In this document: piece by piece, positions 38,451 to 49,749 of the stretch
Position numbering within the stretch: the first letter of the stretch is position 1
How the letters are laid out: every line of letters starts with the position of its first letter
Position numbers and translations under genes: made by a program
Assembly: GCA_031216445.1 (NCBI GenBank)
Contig: CM062213.1
Location: forward strand, 5,667,501 to 5,731,500
Source: Lateolabrax maculatus
Lineage: Eukaryota > Chordata > Actinopteri > Acropomatiformes > Lateolabracidae
DNA: 64,000 nt
Direction of reading: 5' to 3'
Notes under the pieces: model-generated
Seen by the model: only the letters and a program-made list of their open reading frames with translations
Told to the model about the DNA's origin: nothing
Databases searched by the model: none

Positions 38451-38475
38451 AAACACACACACACACACACACACA
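38451..38475. repeat. (CA)12 microsatellite
   Basis: Part of a wider CA-rich zone 38220-38850 just downstream of exon 2 on the transcript. Confidence 0.95.
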
Positions 38476-38860
38476 GGCTAACAACTGAATATCTATCTCT
38501 TCTCTATGACAATCTCAAAAATCCCTCATTCCAGCATGCCCAAGTAGGAGCTGAGCATTTAAACAAGACACACGTTGCTTCCAGCTGCATTGTACATGCG
38601 AGTGGTAACATCCACAGCACGTAAACATCTGTCCTGAAGATGTGCCATCGTGATGTACATTCATGATTCGCACTCATGTGGCTGCCAGTCCGGGGCATTA
38701 TGCAGAGCGTCCACATAAATGTACAAATAGCCTACATCCGCCCGCTCACCGGCTTTTCATCCCTCTCTGTCCATCTTTTACACACTTGCCCACACACATG
38801 GACGCATGCACACACACACACACAGAGGCACACACTCATTTACACAAACTGGAGGAAGGA

Positions 38861-38870
38861 CTATAAATAG
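38861..38870. promoter_or_regulatory. Second MEF2-type site, about 350 bp into intron 2
   Basis: ctataaatag is identical to the promoter-proximal site at 61195-61204 and lies just downstream of exon 2 on the transcript, amid CA-rich sequence. Functional meaning is unproven. Confidence 0.25.
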
Positions 38871-38938
38871 TGTGCCTATGATGCGATGCTGTGTGTGGTT
38901 TCTCCCTATGGGTTTGTGTGTGTGACTGTCAAAGTGAA

Positions 38939-38993
38939 GAGAGAGGGAGGTGGGGGGGCGGGGGGTGGAGGGAGGGGGCAGAGGAAGAGGACG
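38939..38993. repeat. G-rich tract with quadruplex potential
   Basis: ggtgggggggcggggggtgg followed by agggagggggcag provides well over four G-runs of three or more on the plus strand, about 240 bp downstream of exon 2 on the transcript (C-rich there). Confidence 0.8.
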
Positions 38994-39223
38994 GATATTT
39001 AAAGGAAAGAAGAGCTGTGCTCATGTCTGGTGTACAGCCAGTGATAAACAGTACATGACAAGCATGGCAAAGACACTCAGTCCCCTTTGATTTGAAATGA
39101 ATATAAGACATTATATGTTAAAAATGAGCATCTGTGTTTGTGTGTGCGCCGGAGTGAATCCAAGATGTGTTTATGTAAGATTTTGCTTCTGGGTCGACAT
39201 GGCGTTCCTCGTCTATGACTTAC

Positions 39224-39306
39224 CCCTGGCAGGGTCTTCTGCTCGTGCAATGCATTCTGGGCTTTCAGGGCCGACTCTCTGGCACAGTAGGTGAGGAAGG
39301 CACAGC
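39224..39306 (-). CDS. celf4: celf4 exon 2 (83 nt): RNP1 and second half of RRM1
   Basis: Minus-strand exon flanked by a pyrimidine-rich acceptor (ctgtatttcag) and a consensus donor (gtaagt). Joined to exon 1 it completes the split Gly93 codon (G|GC) and reads CAFLTYCARESALKAQNALH then EQKTLPG, residues 94-120. This completes RNP1 (KGCAFLTY, residues 92-99), whose aromatic residues contact RNA in RRMs, plus helix 2 of RRM1. The 83-nt length is the usual size for this exon in CELF genes from memory of the family. It ends in phase 0. Because 83 is not a multiple of three, skipping it destroys RRM1 and shifts the frame. A (UG)n tract lies 138 nt upstream on the transcript. It is too short to appear as an ORF and was found by splice-site and homology reading. 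Confidence 0.96.
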
Positions 39307-39441
39307 CTGAAATACAGCAAGAGAGAGAAAGAGAGAGAGATAATTATGTTATGAGAACTGGGGACAGAGAAGGAGAAGCAGCCATGGGAGGGGGCTGCAC
39401 CAATCACCAGCAAATAGCCAAAAACAACACTCACATACACA

Positions 39442-39443
<2 letters not shown>

Positions 39444-39485
<42 letters not shown>
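39444..39485. repeat. (CA)21 microsatellite 138 nt upstream of celf4 exon 2
   Basis: Reads (UG)21 in the pre-mRNA, ending 138 nt before the exon 2 acceptor. This is a good candidate CELF binding site because CELF proteins favour UG-rich RNA. Confidence 0.95.
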
Positions 39486-39488
<3 letters not shown>

Positions 39489-41837
39489 GCATTGAAACAC
39501 ACAGAGTAAGCCTGCAGCCATAGCTCTGAAACTCTGTCTACATGGCCGCACTGGGAATTCGCTTGTGTTTGTGTGTGTGCCTTTGCGTGTTTGTGCACAG
39601 TGAACAGTACGTATTTCAGAGACTGAACAAACTGAACATTCCCGTGTACACAAACGCAATCCATACACATGAAGAAGAAAAAAAAAAAAGACCTGAACGT
39701 GAGACCAAAAATTGCGGCTTTGGAGATGCAACGATTTTTGCATTCTGTTGCGCGAGAGCCATTCTGCTCGCAAAACACATCAACTCTGACTGAGATTTCT
39801 CCCTGGCAGTCTGAAATAGCAGTTATCCATTTGTCCATCGCCTTCTTCTGGCTGCTGTGACAGGGATAGACATTTCCCTGACAGCTTCTCTCTCTCTCAC
39901 ACACCCCCCCTCCGTTCCTCCCTCCACCCTTCATTTCTCCATCTCCCTGCTCCATATGCTCCAAGACTACCCACAATTCTCGGTTTTGTTAGCACCTGGG
40001 CTGACATGTGGGGGTGGAAGGAAGATGGAGACGCAGGAGGCAAGGAAGAAGAAGAAGCCGTGGGGAACGTGTAAGCTGTTCCCTCGCCACCCCCTGTTGA
40101 CAGTGAGGCGCACGCCACTGTCAGACAGCTGACAAACTGTCAATCTGCAGATCAAGGCTAATGATTCATGTGTTTGACAGTTTAATAAAACACTTACAAA
40201 GACAATTACACAATAAGCTGCGGTTTCACGATTCAATAGGAAGCAAATATTCTTCATACTGTATATATGCAAGTGTTTTGCTCTGATTCAGACTGGAATT
40301 GTTTAACTAAATTCAATTCAATTCAGTGAAAAATTTAAAATCATCCACAAGGGACAATTATTATTTGAAAATCAAGTCTTCGAGTGAACAATGAGGTAGA
40401 TCACAGCAGCAAGAAAAAAACTTGTAATGCGCCGGGTTTTGGCTAATTTTCTTTTTAATTTTTTGGATCACAGAAGTCTCTATGAAGACATTGACAAACT
40501 GTTCCCTGCTGACATGCAACTAACATGTACACAAAGAACCAAACCTTGTTCTGGGAACATTAAGGGCTGAGCAGACAATTATCATAGACCCCTCCCCCCC
40601 AAAAAACACAAACACAGTGCAGTTTAAAGTAAGCACCCTCCTCTTATAGCTCTTCCCAGTTGTGCTTTGCTTTGTTCTTTTTGCATACTGGGGGCTATTT
40701 ATTGTTGAGGGCAGCACCATGTACTGTATGTAGAAGCAGCATGCTTCCCATCCTCTCGGCTCCGTGTCTTTAACCCCGGGTCGTCCTGATGGCGGGACAC
40801 TGGGGAGCTCCGCCTGTTGGTGTTTTTAATTAACGGGCCTCTCTCTCATTAGGCGAAGTGGGAGCTGGCCGCTGACAGCTTGGCTACCTCCTCGTCCTCT
40901 CCGGGCCTGTCGTGTTAACGCTACATGCCGGCGCCGTCCCACAGGAAACACACGTGAGACTTTTGATTCGCACGCCTGACAATCAATCGCATGTTTGGTG
41001 GAAGTATAAAGATCCGGCAAAAAGATAGAACAATTTAGATGTACTCCAGATATAAGACATTTTGTTATATTATTGTATGTTGTATTTTTGCATTGATTAT
41101 TACTGATGAACAAGTGTGTAAGCAGCATTTTAATGTTGCGGGTTGTGGTCTTGGTTTAATACAGACGCCGACCACCCCCTCTGACTACCTCACTTCGATC
41201 TGCGTGCAATACACAGATGTAGAACTTCCTTCGCTTGCCAGGGAGCGAACTCCAGGCAGCAATTACATTTCCTTGCAAATGCAATTGGGAAAACAAATTA
41301 GTTGTTTGTTGTTAATCTATGGCAATGCTTCATACTTTATATGATCATTGTATGTTTTGCATGTAAAATCTTAATCTGCAAAATAACAAGTAACTACTGC
41401 TGGCACATATGTGTAGTAGAGTAGGAAAATATTTTCCTCTTAAATGTGGTGAAGTAGAGAAGCATAAAACTGAAAGTAAAAAAAAAAAAGTACCTCAAAA
41501 TTGTTCTTAAGTGCAGTGCCTCTGTTTAGTTACGTTCCACCACTCAGTGTATTCACACACACGTATGGAGGCGGCAAACATGCATGCATTGATTCTAACA
41601 CGGTCACACTCACATACACACACACACGAAAAGTGACAGTCAACAAACGTTCAATTTATCATCATTGTCACAAGTCAGATGCTGGCAGCGGCTCTAGTAT
41701 CTGACTAAGACCCATATTGGCCCAGGAGAGAGAGATAAGCTGTTTGTTTCTGCTGTCAATGCTGCCAATTTGGTTTCCCATCACTTCAAATTCAAATCAA
41801 CAGCAGCGCAGAGGGGATCTGAGAGAATGTGTGTGTG

Positions 41838-42170
41838 TGAGACGAGAGGAGAGAGCGAGAGACGGGGAAGAGAGAAAGAAGGGCAAGGGAGCAAAAAGAC
41901 AGAGGGGGAGGAGAACAGCAGAGAGGAAAGGCAGAACAGCGAGGGATGCTCGGTAAGAGAGGGAGAGGGAGAGAGAGTAGATAAGATCACCTAGCTTCTG
42001 TGAACACCATCCCCCTGTGTCCTACACTCGCTTCTTATCTCAACCGCTGCAGACACCCTAAAGGGACACACACCCACCGAGAGAGAGAGAAACAGGAAAA
42101 GAGTGAGAGACAGAGAGAGGGAGAGAGAGAAATATGGGGGAGAAAAAGAGAGAAGATGAAAGAAAGCAGC
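41838..42170. repeat. GA-rich polypurine tracts
   Basis: Two GA-rich blocks (41838-41985 and 42075-42170) around a mixed segment. Frames through them encode Arg/Glu-rich low complexity and are not supported as genes. Confidence 0.8.
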
Positions 42171-42239
42171 AAGGGAATGGTGGAGACTATGAATACTTAC
42201 TGGTGGGGGAAGAAGAAAAGACACGAGCTTCAGAGGTGA

Positions 42240-45200
42240 AATCCACCAACTGTCACCAGGCCTCATTTAAACGACAGCTGTGTTGGACCACATAGAGCTT
42301 TGACCTTGTTAACTATACTGTAGGAAATAGTTACTTGATGAGCTGTCTTTGCTAGACGTTTTCCAACAAGTTGACTTGGTATCTTTTATTAATCTGCAGA
42401 GATGTTGTTTTGTCTTTGGGTCATCTTTCTTAGGATCGATTTATTTTAAAACCAACATTGTTTCTTGAAATTAACTTCTTATGTACTCTGTTATGGCTAA
42501 AGATGGTTTTATCAGTTATGAAGTGACGCCACTGAAAATCAATTGAAATATTTATTGATCAAATTGTAATATGCCAAGCAGCATTTCAGCTATTTGAGCC
42601 GCAGCCAGGATTTTACAGCTACTTTACATTTTTGGTCTCCGCCAACTCCTGAAGGAAACACCTGGTTCTTGAGCAGCTAAATGATTTACCTATTGTAAAT
42701 ACTTGTAGCTAAGAATTCAATCAAATACTAAATCCTAGTATCATATTTTATTTTATTTAATATTATTTTTTTGCCTAAGGACAGTCAGATTTAAAAGATA
42801 TTTAGTCCCACCATGTGTATTTTATGTGTAATTGCAGAAAGTATACTTCTGAGGTCAATAAAACCCAAATTTCCCAAAACAACATAGAGATCATGACCTC
42901 TATGACCTCAGTAGTAGCTTTGGCCCTGGATGGGGACACTCCAGTCTTGTAATTCTCCGTTGAAACTAATTATGATTGTACTAAAACTAAAACTACTAAT
43001 GCATTCCTGAATTAGCGCTTTGCAGTGTTACTGGACACATGAATTACTTTTTACCAGCATGCATTGCCTGACGCTACCCAAGACTAGACAGCTTGGGGAC
43101 AATGTTATTGCAAAGAATTCTCTAATTATCTTGTGCCTATTAATTCAGGGATTGTAAAAGGCTGACATAAAAAGTTCCCTCCTCTCACTCTATCCTTTTA
43201 TTCCCAGCCACAGACGGGGGAGAAACTCCCAGTGATCATTTAAATATTTCAGAACATCTTGGTAAGAGCCTAAAAAGAGTCAATAGCATTAAAAAGCTTT
43301 ATCCACGGCGCAGCTGAAACTCCACGCTGCATAGCCCTGGAACTCTGCCTCGAAAAACTTTGGCATGAAACTTTGTTTGAGGCTGTCCAATTTCAGTCAG
43401 TCAATAGAAATCTCCACGTCTCGCCCTACCTCAGTTCTGTTAGCACTTATCTCCGCCTGAAAGGGTTGACCAAGGACAGCCTTTGCTCAATAAACAGAAG
43501 AATGTTTTTTTTCTCCTTTTTAAAAGATTGACCTTAAGACAAGAACGCTCTGACTGGATTTTTGTGAGTGCTAAGGCTTAGATAACACTCTTCAATTCAC
43601 TCTTGAAATGGGTCAAGTAAAGACGAAAATTCTTGACTTATTGTGTTCAGAGAAATAGCGTATAAAGCCTTGGTCTTTTAGTCATATAGTGACAATGAGT
43701 ACCACTGAGTCCAAAAGAGGAATACTAATAAGTGTCGTATTAGGAGAGTTTCTGATTCAACAATGATACAGTTGCCCTTGTACTGCTGTAACTGGGACAC
43801 TCAATATGAGCCATGTGATTGTTGCTATTCAGTCTGTATCTGGTTCAAAACATCATCAAATTAAATGCAAATTAAATGCTTGCAAGGAAGTGAACGCTAT
43901 TTTCTGAAAATAAAGTAGACACAGCTATTGCAACCATGATCTCTGTGTTTAACTCCTATTGATTTTTCCCACATGTTGAACATGCCTAACCACCTTACTG
44001 TCTGATAGTGCTATACTCATTTATATTGAAATTTTTTTCATTAATAAAAACTGCCGACTGGTCTAAGTAGAATACCTCCCTCTGAATGTGGTATCAAAGT
44101 GAGAAACCCAGACAAGCCCCTACACTTTTGGTTCCGCGAGGAATAGTAATTCAATAAAGCGAGCAGCAGTCGCTCATATCCCCTTCACCTTTGCTGACCT
44201 TTCAGATCATTACTCACAATGGAAAAAAGAGACAGAGGATAGAGGCTATTTTAGGGGACACGGCCAAGGTCTCCAGGAACACACCAACTTTCTCCCTGTA
44301 TCATTTTAAAATCTTTAATTGGCAGCTGTAAACCCTGATTAAATAAAAAAGCACTTTGAAGCCCACATTATGAGCTCAGAAAATGGTACTGTACTCTGTG
44401 TGAAGGGGGAGGGGGGGGGGGGGGGGGACTAACTTCAATTACTGTTCTGAGACCACATCAAGCATTTTTTTCATTGTGTAAAACAGGCCTTAAAAATTCA
44501 GAAGCTGTTTCAGGGATTAATGAACGCTGGTCTTGAGTATGATATTATTTCAGCGGAGTGTGGCAGAACTACGGGCCAGTACTATGAAAGAGGAGGTGAA
44601 ACCATCTATAATGGAGTGTAATAGCAGTCCCAGCTCTCCTATAGGCGACTACATGCAGATCCCTTAGTCCTCTCTTGGAGGATATAAAAACATGCGCTGA
44701 GGGAACTGGAGAGCAAGAAAAAAAGTTAAAGAAGGCAAAAGTTAATAACCAGGTGACAGATGGAACTCAAAGGGACAGCACTACTGTATCTATCTGCTGC
44801 ATTTTTCTCATTCTAAAAAGTGCAGGACATAGTAATTTAGAACGATAGTGGTTCCACTTGTAACTAAATTACTCTCCGAGGATATGAAGATCGTCAAATA
44901 AAAGTTATTATACTGTATCCTGGGTGAATACGGAGTTCTGATTGACTGGGGGGTGTCAAATAAATTTTAATAACTGGGTATTTCCTACAAAACTGTTATA
45001 CCATCATGCTAAATTAATGTGCTCTGAGGGTTTGAATATTACTTTTCAGCAACACACTGAAAAATAACCGGAAAATAAATGCAGAGAAGTTCCCCAAAAA
45101 TGTGTGGGCAACTAGTGTGGGAATAGATATCACCTGATTCATGACAATAAAAGCTTTAAAATCAGTGATTACTACATGACTATTAAACTGAAAACTGTCA

Positions 45201-45460
45201 ATGATTACACATCACACTCCTGTGCCTGCACACAGTGGTACCTTCAGGAGCCTATAAAGAAAAAGAAGAACTAAACAAGTAGAGACCCAGATAGTTGGAT
45301 GTGGACAGCCTCCATATTAAAATGCATGCAGTAATCCAGAGATTACAGGTATTAACAAACACATGCAAACTAAACATTTTCTCACACACTTTGATGCACT
45401 TTCACATTACAACCTTAGGTAGATTAATACGAAAATAAAGAGAGAGAATGGGCACCTTAA
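42240..45460. other. Intron 1 stretch without recognised genes
   Basis: AT-rich sequence with no open frame of note over 3 kb. The only marked feature is the G17 run at 44411-44427. Confidence 0.6.
44405..44427. repeat. G-run (G5-A-G17)
   Basis: Almost pure G on the plus strand, C-run on the transcript; capable of forming a G-quadruplex in DNA. Its length in the assembly may be unreliable. Confidence 0.9.
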
Positions 45461-45467
45461 AATGGTA

Positions 45468-45469
<2 letters not shown>

Positions 45470-45505
<36 letters not shown>
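45470..45505. repeat. (GT)18 microsatellite
   Basis: GT on the plus strand, CA on the transcript. Confidence 0.95.
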
Positions 45506-45507
<2 letters not shown>

Positions 45508-46679
45508 TCCCTGAAGATAACAAGTCCCATCTCTCGCCCTGCTTCCCAGAGTGGCCGTCTCTAAGCTGTGCTAATCGATTGGCGAAGGAGGAAAAAGGGC
45601 CAGCTTTAATGTGTTGCATGTGAAGGATTTACTGGAGAGCAGAGCCACTGAATCAATGGTGTAGAAAATGCATCATTAGGACAGTGTCGTCCCCCCACAC
45701 CACCCACCAGCCCCCATCCACCCCCACTTGGTCCCTTGAGGGTCGGGACGGAAAATACACTCAAACATACACGCATTTATACCCACACACTTGTACACAA
45801 ACATAAACTGGGCTTACATGTGTCGCTTGAGCTCTCATGCCACAAAGTAAAATACTTTCCTAAACAACACTCACACCGAGTGCAACACATGTAACAAAAA
45901 AGCTTGAACACACACACACTCAGACACACACTTGATAAAAGCTCCCCTGATGGCAAAATACACACACACACATCGAACGGCTAGTGCTGTCCCCAATATC
46001 CAGGCAGACGAATCGCCTAACTCTCATCCTACCTCAACCATTTTGTCAGGAAATGTTTGGGACATCCAAATTTAGCTTTTCACAATATGAATTATTAAAC
46101 GTGGAAAGAATCCTAAAATTAACCAAAGGTCTGCATCGTTACGCAGCAGGTTGGACACTCTGCGAAATGTATTGATGCTGACTAATGTAACAATCTACGA
46201 CAAACAACAGATGGACGTTTTTTGAGCATTTTCATGCCAAAATTACAACTGTTCAGTGTTTCATTTGGGAACTTTATACTTGGCAGAGTGGAAAAACCTC
46301 TAAAACAGTGTTTAGGCCATCATGGGACACTAAAACTCTCCTTTGAAAACCAGACAACACAGCACTTTAAGGCTGGATGTCTTGCTTCATCTCTTTAGTG
46401 ATTTGGGTTGCTCTCATGGATGTCGGGCTTTAAAAGACAAAATATACCAGGCCAGTAACTTTAGGAATTACGTCCATACTGGACAATTCTGCACCTCATG
46501 ATAAATGCCAAATGCCAATGTTCATTACCAACACAGGAAGTAGTAGAAACTAAGGCGGCAAGTAAGGATGTGGAGGTTCGAGATGTGGATGGTCATGTTG
46601 CACGCCTGGCCTTCGTGCACAAGAGCAGAGTTTAGCTCTCGTCACAAAACTGTAATTAACGTTTCTGTTTTTATTTATC

Positions 46680-46861
46680 CTAAAAATGATTTCCCTAACC
46701 AGACTGATGAGTGATTTTGTTGTCTAACTTTAATCATAACTTTTTCTATTTTGCCATAACCATGATCTTTCCCTAACTTGAACCATAACGTAACTGCCAT
46801 GATTTTTTTGCAGAAAGTGTGAATTTAAAATGGTTGGCATTGTCGTAGAAAAATTTGTCAG
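46680..46861. repeat. Degenerate dispersed repeat
   Basis: Contains the phrases ataaccatgatctttcccta and acttgaaccataacgtaact, the 'cctaaccttaacc' style typical of an old fish interspersed repeat. It directly precedes the MITE-like element at 46862. Confidence 0.3.
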
Positions 46862-47086
46862 TAGGTGTGTTTTCATCCCTCTGGATTCATGCACATTTTC
46901 ATATGCATAAAAAACCTGAGTGGAAATGCTACGAAAATAACTCAAAATATTACAAAATCTTTGTTACGCTTGGTTGAGGTGGAAAAGTTGGTGTTTCAAT
47001 TAATGCAAAATATGAGTGTGAAAAAAAAGTGAAATTAAAATTACCTTAGTGCATACATTGTGACATTCAGATGGAAACCTGGCTAA
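46862..47086. mobile_element. Degenerate MITE-like repeat
   Basis: The ends taggtgtgttttcatccctc and (reverse complement of the right end) tagccaggtttccatctgaa form an imperfect inverted pair. The interior has gcataaaaaacctgagtgga and aatgcaaaatatgag, like a fish MITE family with gtttccatc ends. Boundaries are approximate. Confidence 0.45.
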
Positions 47087-49579
47087 TGAACGTAATATGG
47101 GGCTTTGCAGAATCGTTCCTGTCTGGTGATAAAGTTGGAATATAGACACTGAAACCTTGAGACTGATAAATAAATGCACTGACACAATACAAATTTCAAG
47201 TTTTTACTTCCTGTTTTTATATAGCTCTGTATACTGGCAGTAGTTAACTGGCAGACATCAAACATTAAATTAAAAGTCATTATCCCCCATTATAGCCAAA
47301 CAAATACAGTAGATAGAAAGTTAGATAAATAGATAAATGTTCTTGTGTCAACAGGAAGGTAAGGTCCTGGCAAAGCCGATTAATCAAAAATCATCTACAG
47401 ATTAATCATGTATCACTAAGAAGACAAAGTGCTTTAATTGTGTCATGGGAGTGGTCCCATGTCTCGTCCCCCCGGTAAAACACTTACAGGATAAACACTC
47501 CCATTAATATTCCTCTGTGCACCTCTCCTCTCCACTCCACTCGCCTCTCCTCTCCTTTCGTCTCCCTGTCCTATTATCCTGCCTCGGCGGACATCCTGTC
47601 CTGTCCCGTCCGCCTTGCCAACCTGCAAGATGGAGATGAGAGGACGATCCAAACGCAGAAGGGGGAACATGAATCATTACACTTCCTGTTGTTGCACGCC
47701 GTCCGGGGAAGGAAGAGAGAGGACGCCCCCGGGGCTCCGATTGATTCCGGAGACTTAATTGGGTTTATTAGCCAAGATGTTGGGCCCCGCGAGGAGGCTC
47801 CCAGAGGCCGCCGAGTCCCCCCCACCCCCATTCCCACTCTTCTGAAGGAGAAAGCCTGCGTAATTGTTTTCCCTCCATCTTCTGTGTCATTGTCAGATGG
47901 GTCCTGCGGGATTATTAGCAACCCCAGGTCCCTCAATAATTCATCCAGAGCTATTTATACACAGATGGAGAGTCCTCTAAAGTCTCCCCCAGTGAGCTTA
48001 TCTGACGCTTAGACAGACAGACAGAGAGAGAGAAAGCGGTGGAGGGAAACGGTGCTACAAAGGGAAAAGCGAGAGAGATAGACAGAGGGAAAATGGGAGA
48101 GACGTACAAAGAGAGTAAGAAGGATGGAGAGAGGCGATCACAAAAAGAAATGCAAAGACGAGCAAAGCAAGTCTGACAGTGTATAAAACAGTGAGAGCGA
48201 GAGACAGCAGCGTTTTAGGTGTACACAATGACAATGTTTCTGGTGTGCATTGAGTTTCAAGGTGAAACTCTCTCGTCTGCTTTGCCAAAGTGAACAAAAG
48301 CACCGTCCCGGGAATAGCACACCCTCACACAACACACATTAATGGCTTTTAATCTTCCCCCCTTTTTTCCTCCATTTAACACAATTAAGATGTTTGCAAA
48401 GCTAACATGGACCACTAGTCGCTATAGGAAGGACAGATGAAAGACATTCAGGGATTTCCATATGCAAAGTAAACACAGTTATCCGTCCTTTCTAATGTGT
48501 CAATGCGTAAGACCAACAAAACAGCAGCCAGCCATTTCTTAAATCACCTAATAATTCAAACATAACATTAACATTAGCGCATTAAGTAGCTTCTAATCCC
48601 AAACAGATAGTGGTTGGGATACAGAAGGCTGCACGACTGCATGCTTTTAATGGCTTTGCAGATACGTGTGTCTATCCGCCTGCAAGTTGAGGGGACATTT
48701 TGTTGTCGTCAGACTAATGAAGCCTGTGGCGTCCAAAGTTGATTTTCAAAGTCCCTTTGTTTGCGCTCCAGCCACAGATAATTATATATATTCATCCCCT
48801 TTGGCAGTCACTTTTATCCAGCTCATTTAGAAAGCTTGGCTTCCTCTTGGACAAATTGGGACATTGAAAGGCAGATTGGAGTGATAGTTTTTACATTTTG
48901 CATCGATGGCACATTAATCAGGGCAACTATAGCTTTGGGAAAAGACTTGAGGCTTAAGGCTTAAACACCCTGTGAAAAGCTGTTGCAAATAGTATCACAA
49001 AAGATATGTCATTATCTAAAATATATTCTTTGTGCGTGTATAAAGAGGAAATGTCTTGTACTGTAAATCCATCATGGACCAAACATGGGAGCTTTAGGTC
49101 TGGAACTTCACACTGATTAATTTACAGAATATGTAATAAATCACAAGCATTTTTTTCTTATTCACAGTGAGGGACTGTTTCAAAGCTCATAGTCTAGAAC
49201 AGATCACTTTAAGTGCATCAGCGTCACCTGAACACAAACTGAAGCTTTTAAATAGAAAACTTGACTATTTTAATAAGTTTGACAGGATAATTTGAGGACT
49301 TTAATGTTTCATAGTTTTACTTAAATTAAAACCACTTTTAGTGAAAATAATTTTGGAACATGACTTTGAAAACTAATTCTCCATTTGTGTTTATGAAGTG
49401 GACTTTTGTTAGTTTTGGTTACAGCCTATGCCAAATAAATTGCTACTGCCCAGTGGGTCCTCATGGTATTGATAAACGATCCATAGAGAAACGCGTTGTT
49501 TTTTGTCTCTCTTTCTCTCCTACAGACTCGCAAACAACACCCCCCTACCCCCCACCCCACCCCCCTCCACCGCACACCC

Positions 49580-49613
<34 letters not shown>
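49580..49613. repeat. (CA)17 microsatellite
   Basis: Preceded by a C-rich stretch (49548-49575). UG on the transcript. Confidence 0.95.
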
Positions 49614-49615
<2 letters not shown>

Positions 49616-49749
49616 GCTGTTGCTCCGGGGAAAACAAAGCTTATCAACTAGCGAATGCTCATGCACTCATGCACACGCCTGCGCGCATGCACAGACTTCT
49701 CTGTCTCTATCTATAAACCCCATGAAATCATTCCACACCAAGTGAAGCG

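Larger units (their letters stand above)
504..39223 (-). other. celf4: celf4 intron 2 (about 38.7 kb)
   Basis: Lies between donor gtaagt (39223-39218) and acceptor cag (506-504). The 3' end has a strong pyrimidine tract (plus-strand purines 507-545) and a branchpoint-like cttact near 565-570. I found no other convincing exon of any gene inside it. It contains many CA/GT microsatellites, two foldback elements (11.08-11.79, 13.03-13.65 kb), a Tc1-like element (33.67-34.49 kb), MITE-like repeats (16.18, 20.5, 29.4-30.36 kb), a possible reverse-transcriptase relic (19.1-19.26 kb), polypurine tracts and unannotated AT-rich sequence. Most open frames inside are low-complexity translations of CA, GA or CT repeats. 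Confidence 0.9.

Noticed and set aside
39213..39976. Long minus-strand frames overlapping exon 2 (186 and 177 codons)
   Set aside because: They run through the UG repeat (Cys-Val alternation). The frame crossing exon 2 is not the celf4 frame.
42188..42203. Possible recursive splice site in intron 1 (minus strand ccccaccagtaagt)
   Set aside because: A recursive site needs AG directly followed by GT. Here acceptor AG and donor GT share the G (cagtaagt), so a zero-length exon cannot be regenerated.
47689..48012. 107-codon plus-strand frame
   Set aside because: Sits in a stretch that looks like non-coding conserved DNA. No ATG-to-family similarity, and it is antisense to celf4.
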